Below are positions 32,822 through 41,622 of a stretch of 64,000 bases of DNA, piece by piece. The DNA lies in the NCBI RefSeq assembly GCF_019218755.1, contig NZ_JAHUWZ010000002.1:620001-684000 (forward strand), in the 5' to 3' direction. The position numbers and the translations under genes were made by a program. The DNA comes from Acidovorax sp. sif1233 (lineage in GTDB: Bacteria > Pseudomonadota > Gammaproteobacteria > Burkholderiales > Burkholderiaceae_C). The stretch's first letter is position 1. Every line of letters starts with the position of its first letter. The notes under the pieces are model-generated. The model was not told the DNA's origin, did not search any database, and was given only the letters and a program-made list of their open reading frames with translations.

Positions 32822-34210
32822 TCAGTGGCTCGCGGCCCCCACGTGCGCACCAGGCTTCACGCGGTGCAGCAGGGCCAGCATGGCCGATTCGATGCGCGCC
32901 AGCGCCTCGCTCGTGTGGCCTTCGAAGCGCAGTACCAGCACGGGCGTGGTGTTGCTGGCACGGATCAGGCCAAAGCCGTCCGGCCAGTCCACGCGCAGCC
33001 CGTCGATGGTGCTCACCGTGGCGGGCGCCGCGAAGGTGCCGGCGGCCAGGGCCTGCAATTCGGCCGTCAGGCGGTGCGGCTCACCCTCGGCGCAGGCCAC
33101 GTTCAGCTCGGGGGTGGAGAAACTCGTGGGCAGTGCGTTGAGCACGGCGCTCGGGTCGCTGCTCCTGCTCAGGATCTCCAGCAGGCGGCAGCCCGCATAG
33201 GTGCCGTCGTCGAAGCCGTACCAGCGCTCCTTGAAGAAGATGTGGCCGCTCATCTCGCCGCCCAGCGGGGAGTTGGTCTCCTTCATGCGGGCCTTGATGA
33301 GCGAATGGCCGGTCTTGAACATCACCGGCACGCCGCCGGCGGCCGCAATGGCGGGCGCCAGGCGCTGGGTGCACTTCACGTCGAAGATGATCTCGCCGCC
33401 GGGTACGCGCGAGAGCACGTCCTGCGCGAACAGCATCATCTGGCGGTCGGGGAAGATGTTGGTGCCGTCCCTGGTGACTATCCCTAAGCGGTCGCCATCG
33501 CCGTCGAAGGCCAGGCCCAGCTCGGCGTCGCTGGTCTTCAGGGCCTCGATCAGGTCGCGCAGGTTCTCCGGCTTGCTCGGGTCGGGGTGGTGGTTGGGGA
33601 AGTTGCCGTCCACCTCGGAAAAGAGCTCGATCACCTCGCAGCCCAGCGCGCGGAAGATGTCCGGCGCCGACGCACCGGCGATGCCGTTGCCGCAGTCCAC
33701 CACGACCTTGAGCGGGCGGGCCAGCTTGATGTCGCCCACGATGCGCGCGGTGTAGGCCGGCAGCACGTCCACATGCCGCACCGAACCGCCGGGCAGCAGC
33801 TGCCAGCTTTCCTGCTCCATGGTGCGGCGCAGGCCCTGGATCTCCTCGCCGTAGATGGCGCGGCCATTGAGCACCATCTTGAAGCCGTTGTAGTCCTTGG
33901 GGTTGTGGCTGCCCGTGACCTGGATACCGCTCGCGCACAGCGTGCTGGCTGCAAAGTAGAGCAGTGGCGTGGTCACCAGGCCCACGTCGATCACCTCGAT
34001 GCCCGCCTCCACCAGCCCCTGGATCAGCGCGGCCGACATGGCCGGGCCCGACAGGCGCCCGTCGCGCCCCACGGCCACCGTGGTCTGCCCTTCGGCGCGG
34101 GCGGCGGTGCCAAAGGCCCGGCCCAGGCCCAGGGCCACTTCTTCATTCAGGGTGGACGGCACGATGCCGCGGATGTCGTAGGCTTTGAAAATGGCGGGCG
34201 TGGGCTGCAC
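32822..34210 (-). CDS. Phosphomannomutase/phosphoglucomutase
   Basis: 462 residues in the AlgC/ManB group. It begins VQPTPAIFKAYDIRGIVPST. The active-site Ser101 lies in QVTGSHNPKDYNG, the metal loop is FDGDGDRLGIV (Asp236, 238, 240), the sugar-binding loop is LGGEMSGHIFF (Glu319), and the phosphate site is RASNTTPVLVLRFEG. It interconverts hexose 1- and 6-phosphates for LPS and exopolysaccharide precursors, which suits the nearby waaA. GTG 34210 gives the usual family length; GTG 34225 would add five residues. The frame is open far upstream, but only as an antisense shadow of the alkylation-repair gene. Confidence 0.92.
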   Translation of the reverse strand: MQPTPAIFKAYDIRGIVPSTLNEEVALGLGRAFGTAARAEGQTTVAVGRDGRLSGPAMSAALIQGLVEAGIEVIDVGLVTTPLLYFAASTLCASGIQVTGSHNPKDYNGFKMVLNGRAIYGEEIQGLRRTMEQESWQLLPGGSVRHVDVLPAYTARIVGDIKLARPLKVVVDCGNGIAGASAPDIFRALGCEVIELFSEVDGNFPNHHPDPSKPENLRDLIEALKTSDAELGLAFDGDGDRLGIVTRDGTNIFPDRQMMLFAQDVLSRVPGGEIIFDVKCTQRLAPAIAAAGGVPVMFKTGHSLIKARMKETNSPLGGEMSGHIFFKERWYGFDDGTYAGCRLLEILSRSSDPSAVLNALPTSFSTPELNVACAEGEPHRLTAELQALAAGTFAAPATVSTIDGLRVDWPDGFGLIRASNTTPVLVLRFEGHTSEALARIESAMLALLHRVKPGAHVGAASH

Positions 34211-34354
34211 GTAGGGGCCTTTCACGAAGAGGGTTGAAACGTCCGCAGCATTGTAGGCGGCCCCTTCCGCCTCCTTGCGCACGCCGCCCGGGGGCGCCGA
34301 GGCACATGTCCGAAAACGGCCAGTGCGCGCGCCGCCGGGGCCTATCATCCCGCC

Positions 34355-35944
34355 ATGACCTCGCCACACCTGCCCTCTTCCACGGACACCGACATGGCCT
34401 CGGACGAGGGCCGCTATCTCGCCGTGCTGGCCCGGGACGCGCGCTTTGACGGACGCTTCTTCACCGGCGTGACCTCCACCGGCATCTACTGCCGCCCGGT
34501 GTGCGCCGTGCGCACGCCGCGCCGCGAGAACTGCCGCTTCTTCAGCCTTGCCGCCCAGGCCGAGAGCGCGGGCTTCAGGCCCTGCCTGCGCTGCCGGCCG
34601 GAGCTGGCGCCGCAGGCGCTGGTGTGGTCGGTGCAGGATGCCAGCGGCATCCTGGTGCAGCAGGCCGTGCGGCTGCTGGATGCGCCCGACCTCTGGCCGG
34701 CCCGGCCCACGCGGGGCGACAGCGGCGCCACCGTCGCCCGGCTGGCCGAACGCCTGGGCGTGAGCGACCGCCACCTGCGCCGCATCTTCGAGGCCGCGCT
34801 GGGCGTGTCGCCCCTGCAGTACCTGCAGACCCGGCGGCTGCTCACGGCCAAGCAGCTGCTCACCGACACCCCGATGCCGGTCACGCAGGTGGCGCTGGCC
34901 AGCGGCTTCGCGAGCGTGCGGCGCTTCAATGCGGCGTTCGCGGGGCACTACGGGCTCAATCCCACCCAGCTGCGGCGCAGCGGCGCGGGCCCCCTCAAGG
35001 CGGACGCGTCCGGCACCGGCAGCACCTTGCGCCTGGCCTGGCGCCCGCCCTTCGACGTGGCGGCGCTGCTCGCGTTCTTCGAGCGGCGGCAGTTCCACGG
35101 CGTCGAATGGGTGCTGCCCCACGAGGCCACGCTGCGCCGCACCGTGCGCCTGCCGTCCGCCTGCACCGGCATGGCGCAGGAGACCACCGGCTGGTTCAGC
35201 GCGCGCTTCGACGTGGTCCGCCACCAGGTGCTGCTGCAGACCAGCGACAGCCTGTACCCGGTGCTGCCGCTCGTGATCCGCCGCGTGCGCGCCATGCTGG
35301 ACCTGGACGCCGACCCGGCGGCCATCAACGCCGTGCTGCACCCGCACTTCCCGGACGGCGACGGCCTGCGCGTGCCCGGTGCGTTCGACGGCTTCGAGCT
35401 GGCCGTGCGCGCCGTGCTGGGCCAGCAGATCACCGTGGCGGCCGCGCGCACGCTGGGGCAGCGGCTGGTGGAGCGGCTGGGCGAGCCCATCGCCACGCCC
35501 TGGCCCGGGCTGAACCGGCTGTTTCCCACGGCCGCCACGCTCGCCGTGGCCGACGGCGACACCCTGGGCCAGCTGGGCATCGTGCGCCAGCGCCAGGCCG
35601 CCATCGTGGCGCTGGCCCGCTCCGTGGACAGCGGGGGCCTGGCCCTGCATGCCGGCGCCGATGTGGCCGCGACCACGGCCGCCCTGTGCGCCCTGCCCGG
35701 CATTGGCGACTGGACGGCGCAGTACATCGCCATGCGCGTGCTGCGCTGGCCCGATGCCTTCCCTGCCGCCGACGTGGCGCTGCACAAGGCGCTGGGTGTC
35801 CAGGGCCAGAAAAACCCGGCGCGCGCCGCCAGCGCGGCGTCCGAGGCGTGGCGCCCGTGGCGCAGCTATGCGGTGCTGCGCGCCTGGGCGGCGGGCACGG
35901 CGGAGCCCGCCATCCCGGCGCCTGAAACACTATCAAAACAATAG
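34355..35944 (+). CDS. alkA: Ada-AlkA fusion: methylphosphotriester sensor plus 3-methyladenine DNA glycosylase
   Basis: 529 residues. Residues 20-82 form an Ada N-terminal zinc domain, with Cys46 and Cys50 in YCRPVCAVR and Cys77/Cys80 in CLRC; Cys46 aligns with the methyl-accepting Cys of Ada. Residues 105-207 are an AraC-type DNA-binding domain (VARLAERLGVSDRHLRRIFE, VALASGFASVRRFNAAFAGH). Residues 225-340 are an AlkA N-domain and 345-520 the HhH-GPD glycosylase with LPGIGDWTAQYIAMR and catalytic Asp472 in FPAADVAL. One protein thus senses alkylation damage, may activate transcription and excises alkylated bases. Its last codons and TAG come from a dispersed repeat. Ogt follows 62 bp later. 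Confidence 0.93.
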   Translation: MTSPHLPSSTDTDMASDEGRYLAVLARDARFDGRFFTGVTSTGIYCRPVCAVRTPRRENCRFFSLAAQAESAGFRPCLRCRPELAPQALVWSVQDASGILVQQAVRLLDAPDLWPARPTRGDSGATVARLAERLGVSDRHLRRIFEAALGVSPLQYLQTRRLLTAKQLLTDTPMPVTQVALASGFASVRRFNAAFAGHYGLNPTQLRRSGAGPLKADASGTGSTLRLAWRPPFDVAALLAFFERRQFHGVEWVLPHEATLRRTVRLPSACTGMAQETTGWFSARFDVVRHQVLLQTSDSLYPVLPLVIRRVRAMLDLDADPAAINAVLHPHFPDGDGLRVPGAFDGFELAVRAVLGQQITVAAARTLGQRLVERLGEPIATPWPGLNRLFPTAATLAVADGDTLGQLGIVRQRQAAIVALARSVDSGGLALHAGADVAATTAALCALPGIGDWTAQYIAMRVLRWPDAFPAADVALHKALGVQGQKNPARAASAASEAWRPWRSYAVLRAWAAGTAEPAIPAPETLSKQ

Positions 35945-35992
35945 CTTTTCGCGCTGATCCAGCAAGCGCTGGCGGCTTGTTTTATTCAAAAT
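35929..35992. repeat. Dispersed palindromic repeat, family A, copy 5
   Basis: ACTATCAAAACAATAGCTTT, then TCGCGCTGATCCAGCAAGCG and CTGGCGGCTTGTTTTATTC. The palindrome is imperfect (GCGCTGAT/AGCAAGCGC). It begins inside the 3' end of the Ada-AlkA gene, supplies its TAG stop (35942-35944) and fills the gap before ogt. Confidence 0.75.
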
Positions 35993-36006
35993 CACCGAGA
36001 TTCCCC

Positions 36007-36576
36007 ATGCAATACCACCCCCACACCGTGCAGGCGCGGGCCAGCACCGCCCTTGGGCCGGTGCGCCTGGCCGCATCGCCCGCCGGCCTCTGCGGCGTCT
36101 GGTTCGAAGGCCAGCGCCACGAACCCGCCAGTTTTCTCCACGGCGGGCACGCCTGGGCCGAGGCGGCCGGCCATCCCGTGCTGCAGGCCGCCGCCAGCCA
36201 GCTGCAGCAGTACCTGCGGGGCGAGCGGCAGGACTTCGATCTGCCGCTGGATCTCTCGGGCGGCACGCCGTTCCAGCAGGCGGTGTGGCGCGCCCTGCTG
36301 GCCATCGGCCGCGGCGGCACCACCAGCTATGGGCGCCTGAGCCAGCAACTGGGCCGGCCGCTGGCCGTGCGCGCCGTGGGCGCGGCCGTGGGGCGCAACC
36401 CGCTGAGCGTGGTGGTGCCCTGCCACCGCGTGCTGGGCGCGGACGGCAGCCTGACAGGCTACGCGGGCGGGCTGGACCGCAAGACGGCCCTGCTGACCAT
36501 GGAGAATGCGCTCTTCGCGCCCCCGCGGCCGCCCGTGCCGGCGGGCGCCCTGCCCCCAGAGAAAGGCCATGAATGA
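36007..36576 (+). CDS. ogt: Methylated-DNA--protein-cysteine S-methyltransferase
   Basis: 189 residues. The C-terminal domain carries TPFQQAVWRALLAIGRGGTT, the DNA-binding helix RAVGAAVGRNP and the acceptor VVVPCHRVLGADG with Cys139. It removes methyl groups from O6-methylguanine and O4-methylthymine in a suicidal reaction. ATG 36007 is used; an open stretch upstream lies in the repeat. The 3' end overlaps the next gene by ATGA. It complements the Ada-AlkA protein upstream, which lacks this domain. Confidence 0.94.
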   Translation: MQYHPHTVQARASTALGPVRLAASPAGLCGVWFEGQRHEPASFLHGGHAWAEAAGHPVLQAAASQLQQYLRGERQDFDLPLDLSGGTPFQQAVWRALLAIGRGGTTSYGRLSQQLGRPLAVRAVGAAVGRNPLSVVVPCHRVLGADGSLTGYAGGLDRKTALLTMENALFAPPRPPVPAGALPPEKGHE

Positions 36577-37508
36577 ACAGCCCGAACAGCCCGGGAACCC
36601 AACCCGTCACCACCTGGATCGGCGAATTCATCCTGCTGGCGGCGCTCTGGGGCGCCTCGTTTCTTTTCATGCGGCTGGGGGCGTCCGAGTTCGGCCCGCT
36701 GCCCACCGCCGGGCTGCGCGTGGCGCTGGCCACGGTGTTCCTGTGGCCCATCATGCTGCGCCAGGGCCATGGGCCCGCGCTGCGCAGGCACTGGCGGCCC
36801 ATCATGTTCGCCGGGGTCATCAATTCGGCGATTCCGTTCGCACTGTTTTCCTGGGCGGTGCTGCACCTCGCCACGGGCCTGACCTCGATCCTGAATGCCA
36901 CCGTGCCCCTGTTCGGCGCGCTGGTGGCCTGGCTCTGGCTGGGTGACCGCATCAACCGCCTGCGCTGGGCGGGCCTGGCCCTGGGCTTCGTGGGCGTGGC
37001 GCTGCTCGCGTGGCGCGCGCCGGCCGGCACGGGTTTCAAGAGCGACAGCGCCGAATGGGCGATCGCGGCGTGCCTGCTGGCATCATCCTTCTACGGCCTG
37101 TCGGCCAGCTTTGCGCGCCGTTTCCTCACGGGCATACCGCCCCTGGCCACCGCCACGGGCAGCCAGCTGGGCGCGGCGCTGGGCCTGGCCGTGCCCACCC
37201 TGTGGCTGTGGCCGGCGCAGATGCCGGGCCCCCGCGCCTGGGGCTGCATCGTCGCCATCGCGGTGCTGTGCACGGGCATCGCCTACATCCTGTACTTTCG
37301 CCTCATCGCCAGCGCGGGGCCCAGCCGGGCACTGGCCGTGACCTTCATCGCGCCCGTGTTCGCGGTGCTGTATGGCGCGATCTTCCTGGGCGAGCGCATC
37401 ACGCCGTGGATGCTGGGCTGCGCGCTCGTCATCGTGTGCGGCACGATGCTGTCAACGGGGCTTATCAGGACACTGCGGCCGGGCCGGACGGCGCCGGAAC
37501 AGCCATAA
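36573..37508 (+). CDS. DMT-superfamily (EamA) membrane transporter
   Basis: 311 residues, ten predicted helices in two EamA repeats of five, such as EFILLAALWGASFLFMRLGA in the first half and TFIAPVFAVLYGAIFLGERI in the second. Members export metabolites such as amino acids or act as drug/metabolite carriers; the substrate is unknown. Its ATG overlaps the ogt stop by 4 bp, so it is cotranscribed with the repair genes. A hairpin follows 3 bp after its stop. Confidence 0.88.
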   Translation: MNSPNSPGTQPVTTWIGEFILLAALWGASFLFMRLGASEFGPLPTAGLRVALATVFLWPIMLRQGHGPALRRHWRPIMFAGVINSAIPFALFSWAVLHLATGLTSILNATVPLFGALVAWLWLGDRINRLRWAGLALGFVGVALLAWRAPAGTGFKSDSAEWAIAACLLASSFYGLSASFARRFLTGIPPLATATGSQLGAALGLAVPTLWLWPAQMPGPRAWGCIVAIAVLCTGIAYILYFRLIASAGPSRALAVTFIAPVFAVLYGAIFLGERITPWMLGCALVIVCGTMLSTGLIRTLRPGRTAPEQP

Positions 37509-37511
37509 ACT

Positions 37512-37532
37512 CGGGGAATGGTTTTTTCCCCG
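37512..37532 (+). terminator. Hairpin after the repair/EamA operon
   Basis: CGGGGAA (37512-37518) and TTCCCCG (37526-37532) make a perfect 7-bp stem around a T-rich 7-base loop, directly after the EamA stop. The U-run lies in the loop and stem rather than after it, so termination efficiency is doubtful. Confidence 0.35.
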
Positions 37533-37671
37533 GGCCGCTGCGATCTGAGTCTTGCGTTGGACGGCGCGGGGCACCGCGCCGCCGCACACCACCCGGGCCG
37601 GTCGGCGCGGGCAGCGGTTTGCGCTGAAGCCGTCCCGGCCCCCTGGCCCTGCCTTTGCAGCGCGCTCCGCC

Positions 37672-40600
37672 ATGGGTAACAACACGCTCCTGGCCGGCAC
37701 GGTACTGATGACGCTGCTCCTGGTGCTGGAGTGGCTCCCGCCCCAGGAGGCGCTGCGGCCATCGCGGCGCACGCTCTGGCTGCTGGGCGTGGCGGGCGGC
37801 GCGGTGTCGGCGGTGTCGTTCACCGCGCTGCACTGGAATGCGCCCGAGCTGAGACTGGTGGCCTATCCCACCGTGGCCGCCTTCATGGGACTTTATTTCG
37901 GCGGCCTGCCGGCCGCCATCACCGCCCTGGTGGCGCTGCTGGCCGTGGTCGCGACGGCCCCCTCCGCCACCCCGCCCGCCGTGCTGGTGCTGGGCGCCAC
38001 GTGGCTGCTGGCATGGCTGTGGCGGCGCATGGCCCGGCGCCTGCCCCTGCGCCCGGCGGCATGGATCGCGCTGGTGGGCCTGGCCATCACCCTGCCCCTG
38101 GTGGTATCGGCCTGCCTCTGGCTCGCGAACCTCGCGCCGCCGGCCGGGGCACCGTGGCCGACAAGCCTTCCCTGGCACCATGGCGCGGGCGTTCTGATGC
38201 TGGGCGTGGGCCGCCTGCTGCTGGCCAGCAAGGCCCGCGCGGAGCTGGCGCGCACCAGCACCCAGCAAGCCCTGGTGCAGCGCGAACAGCAGTTGCAGCT
38301 GGCCATGGACTCCCTGGGCGGAGGCCGGTGGGAGTGGGACGTGGTCCAGCGCCAGTTCCGCTGCCACGGCCGGTTCTACGAGGCGTTTGGCATCAGCTGC
38401 GACGACGCGGACGCCCAGGGCCTGTGGGAGCGCTGGTATGCGCTGCGCCACCCCGCCGACGCCCAGCGCAACGTCGCCCGGCTGGCGCGGGCCATGGACG
38501 GGCTGGACGAGACGTACGAAGCGGAATTCCGCGTGATGGACACGCGCGGCCAGTGGCGCTGGCTGATGTCGCGCGGCGCCGTGGCCCGCCGCGATGCGGG
38601 CGGGCGCCCGCTCAGCCTGATCGGCATGGACGTGGACATCACGGCCCACCGCGAGGTGGAGGACGCTCTGCGCTCCTCGGAGGCCAAGTACACCACCTTC
38701 TACCAGACGCTCCCCGATCCCGCGGGCATCTCGCGCATCTCCGATGGGCGCTACATCGACGTGAACCCTGCCTTTTGCGAGGTGCTGGGCCGCCCGCGCG
38801 ACGAGGTGATCGGGCGCACGTCCTCCGAGCTGAAGATCTGGGCCTCCGAGCAGGAGCGCGCACGGCTGGTGGACACCTTCCGCCGCGAGGGCAAGGTCGA
38901 CCGCCTGCCCCTGGTGGCCCAGCGCGACGGAATCCGCATACCGGGGCTGATGTCGGCACGCTCCGTGCTTGTGGATGGCGAAAACTGTTTTGTCTTCGTT
39001 TTCCACGACATGACCGAAGCCCACCGCGCCAGCGACGAACTGCGCGCCCTCAACAGCCTGCTGCAGCAAGCGGGCCGCCTGGCCCGTCTGGGCGCCTGGG
39101 AGGACGAGCGCGGCAAGGGCCTGGTCTACTGGTCGGACGTGTGCTTCGACATCCATGGCCTGGCGCCCGGCTCCCCGCTGCCGCACGACTACATCGACCG
39201 CCACGTGGCCCCCGCCTACCGGGAACCCCTGCGCGACCGGTTCCGCCAGAGCATCCTCGAGCGCGCCGAGTGGAGCATGGAGATGGAGGTGCTGCACACC
39301 GACGGGCGGTTGGTCTGGGTGCGCGCGCGGGGCGAGCCCGTCATCGAGAACGGCCGGGTCACCCGCGTGCGCGGCGTGATGCAGGACATCGACGAGGCCA
39401 AGCGCGCCGAGCAGCGCCTGCGCCAGTCCGAGGAGCGCTTCTCGCGCATCTTTCACCTCATGCCCTACCCCATGGGCCTGTCGCGCCGCATGGACGGGCG
39501 CTACGTGGACATCAACCCCGCCTGGGTGGAGATGCTGGGCATCCCGCGCGAGGAGGCCATCGGCCGCACCGCCATCGAGCTGGGCATCTTCACCGCCGAC
39601 GACCGCCAGCGCCTCATGGATGCGGTGGCGCGCTCCGGCCAGCTCAACAGCTACGAGGTGAAGCTGAACGTGCGCGGCGGCCCGCCGCGCACCGTGCTGC
39701 AGTCCATGCGGGCGACCGAATTCGACGGCGAACCCTGCTGGCTGTTCTCGGTGCACGACATCACCGACCGCAAGCGCGAGGAAGAGCAGGTGCGCGAACG
39801 CGAGGCGCTGCTCTCGCTCACCATCTCGGCCGCGTCGCTGGGCCTGTGGGACTGGAACCTGCAGACCGGCACCGTCACGGGCGACAGCCGCTGGCGCGCG
39901 ATGCGCGGCCTGCCCGCATCGCACGGCCCCTTCGGCGCCACGCAGTGGACCAGCGGCATCGCCCCCGACGACATCGACCGCATCACCACCGAGGTCGCCC
40001 GCCACACCGCCCACCCCGGCACGCCGTTTGACGCCACCTGGCGCGTCAACCAGAGCGAGGCCGGCGACGACGCCGTGCGCTGGGTGCGCAACCTGGGCAA
40101 GATCGTCGGCCTTGACGCCATGGGCCGCCCCGAACGCATGCTGGGCGTGGCGATCGACGTGACGCCCCAGCGCGAACAGGAAGTGCTGCTGCAGCGGCTG
40201 GCGCTGTTCGATGCCCTCACCGGCCTGCCCAACCGCGTGCTGCTGGCGCGCAAGCTGCAGGAATGCATGGACCAGGCGCGTGCAAACGGCACGCAGCTGG
40301 GCGTGGCCTACCTGGACCTGGACGGCTTCAAGCCCGTGAACGACCGGCTGGGCCACGGCGCGGGCGACCGCCTCCTGGTGGTGGTGGCCGGCCGGCTCAC
40401 GCGCGCGCTGCGCCCGCTCGACTGCGTGGCCCGCCTGGGGGGCGACGAGTTCGTGATCCTCATGCCCGGGCTGGACTCGGCCAACGGCTGCGAAGCCATG
40501 CTCCACCGCGTGATGGAAAGCATCTCGGCCCCCTACACGCTCGACGCCGAGCGCGTGGTGGTCACGGCCAGCATCGGCTACACGGTGTTCCCGCAGGACG

Positions 40601-41526
40601 ACGCCGATGCCGATGCCCTGCTGCGCCATGCCGACCAGGCCATGTACGCTGCCAAGCAGGCCGGGCGCAACCGCTTCCACCAGTTCGATGCCGCCCAGGA
40701 GCGCGCCCTGCAGCTGCTGCGCGCGCAGGGGCGCCACCTGCGCGACGCGCTGGCCGATGCCCAGTTCACCCTGTACCTGCAGCCCAAGGTGGACATGAAA
40801 AGCGGCGCCGTGGTGGGCGCCGAAGCCCTCGCGCGCTGGCAGCACCCGCAGCGCGGCCTGGTGCCGCCCGGCGAATTCCTGCCGCTGCTGGAGGGGACCG
40901 AGCTGGAGATCGGGTTCGGCGAATGGGTGGTCGAGGCCGCGCTCTCCATCCTGGAGGAACTGCAGGCGCGCGGCATGGCCCTGCCGCTGAGCGTCAACAT
41001 CGCCGCCCAGCACCTGCAGCGCCCCGACTTCGCCGACTGGATGGCCCGGTGCATCGCGCGCCACCCCGGCGTGCCCGGGCACCTGGTGGAAATCGAGATC
41101 ACCGAAAGCGCCGCGCTGTACGACCTGGCGGCCGTGGCGCACACCCTCACCGCGCTGCGTGGGCTGGGGGTGGTGGTGTCGCTGGACGACTTCGGCACCG
41201 GCTACTCGTCGCTGACCTACCTGCGCCGCCTGCCCATGGACACGCTCAAGATCGACCAGAGCTTCGTGCACGGCATGATGGGCGATCCGGGCGATCTGGC
41301 CATCGTGCAGGGCGTGATCGGCCTGGCGCGCTCGTTTGGCTACCGCGTGATCGCCGAAGGCGTGGAAACCATCGAGCAGGGACAGATGCTGCTGCAACTG
41401 GGCTGCACCCAGGCGCAGGGCTATTGCATCGCGCGGCCCATGCCGCTGGCGGACTTCACCGGCTGGGCGGCCCAGTGGCAGCTGCCCTCGGGCTGGCAGC
41501 GGCAGGCCCAGGGAAGTTTCAGGTAA
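37672..41526 (+). CDS. Membrane PAS/GGDEF/EAL cyclic-di-GMP signalling protein
   Basis: 1284 residues. The N-terminal 180 hold about six helices (LLAGTVLMTLLLVLEWLP, TLWLLGVAGGAVSAVSFTAL, VAAFMGLYFGGLPAAITALV). About five PAS/PAC units follow between 200 and 850, with PAC ends such as LIGMDVDITAHREVEDA and VRGVMQDIDEAKRAEQRL. GGDEF spans about 850-1010: CVARLGGDEFVIL preceded by the I-site RPLD five residues before. EAL spans about 1020-1275: AEALARWQHPQRG, SVNIAAQHLQ, VEIEITESAA, SLDDFGTGYSSLTYL and LKIDQSFV. All catalytic residues of both domains look intact, so it may make or break c-di-GMP. ATG 37672 begins the first helix. The stop lies in a dispersed repeat. Confidence 0.92.
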   Translation: MGNNTLLAGTVLMTLLLVLEWLPPQEALRPSRRTLWLLGVAGGAVSAVSFTALHWNAPELRLVAYPTVAAFMGLYFGGLPAAITALVALLAVVATAPSATPPAVLVLGATWLLAWLWRRMARRLPLRPAAWIALVGLAITLPLVVSACLWLANLAPPAGAPWPTSLPWHHGAGVLMLGVGRLLLASKARAELARTSTQQALVQREQQLQLAMDSLGGGRWEWDVVQRQFRCHGRFYEAFGISCDDADAQGLWERWYALRHPADAQRNVARLARAMDGLDETYEAEFRVMDTRGQWRWLMSRGAVARRDAGGRPLSLIGMDVDITAHREVEDALRSSEAKYTTFYQTLPDPAGISRISDGRYIDVNPAFCEVLGRPRDEVIGRTSSELKIWASEQERARLVDTFRREGKVDRLPLVAQRDGIRIPGLMSARSVLVDGENCFVFVFHDMTEAHRASDELRALNSLLQQAGRLARLGAWEDERGKGLVYWSDVCFDIHGLAPGSPLPHDYIDRHVAPAYREPLRDRFRQSILERAEWSMEMEVLHTDGRLVWVRARGEPVIENGRVTRVRGVMQDIDEAKRAEQRLRQSEERFSRIFHLMPYPMGLSRRMDGRYVDINPAWVEMLGIPREEAIGRTAIELGIFTADDRQRLMDAVARSGQLNSYEVKLNVRGGPPRTVLQSMRATEFDGEPCWLFSVHDITDRKREEEQVREREALLSLTISAASLGLWDWNLQTGTVTGDSRWRAMRGLPASHGPFGATQWTSGIAPDDIDRITTEVARHTAHPGTPFDATWRVNQSEAGDDAVRWVRNLGKIVGLDAMGRPERMLGVAIDVTPQREQEVLLQRLALFDALTGLPNRVLLARKLQECMDQARANGTQLGVAYLDLDGFKPVNDRLGHGAGDRLLVVVAGRLTRALRPLDCVARLGGDEFVILMPGLDSANGCEAMLHRVMESISAPYTLDAERVVVTASIGYTVFPQDDADADALLRHADQAMYAAKQAGRNRFHQFDAAQERALQLLRAQGRHLRDALADAQFTLYLQPKVDMKSGAVVGAEALARWQHPQRGLVPPGEFLPLLEGTELEIGFGEWVVEAALSILEELQARGMALPLSVNIAAQHLQRPDFADWMARCIARHPGVPGHLVEIEITESAALYDLAAVAHTLTALRGLGVVVSLDDFGTGYSSLTYLRRLPMDTLKIDQSFVHGMMGDPGDLAIVQGVIGLARSFGYRVIAEGVETIEQGQMLLQLGCTQAQGYCIARPMPLADFTGWAAQWQLPSGWQRQAQGSFR

Positions 41527-41580
41527 AAACCGCGCAAGCGCTTTTCAGGCAAGCGCATGAAGCTATTAAAAATATAGCAA
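41524..41580. repeat. Dispersed palindromic repeat, family A, copy 6
   Basis: TAAAAACCGCGCAAGCGCTT, then TTCAGGCAAGCGCATGAAGC and TATTAAAAATATAGC. GCGCTTTTCAGGCAAGCGC gives the core and AGCTAT the usual box. It starts with the TAA stop of the GGDEF/EAL gene and occupies the gap to the convergent aminotransferase gene, where it may act as a terminator hairpin. Confidence 0.75.
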
Positions 41581-41622
41581 ACTACAGCGGGCACGCTGCT
41601 GCCACGTGCACTCTGCCCCCCA

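Noticed and set aside
32822..35785. A 987-codon phosphomannomutase with a long N-terminal extension
   Set aside because: The extension is antisense to the Ada-AlkA gene and non-conserved. The enzyme begins at GTG 34210 with its normal length.
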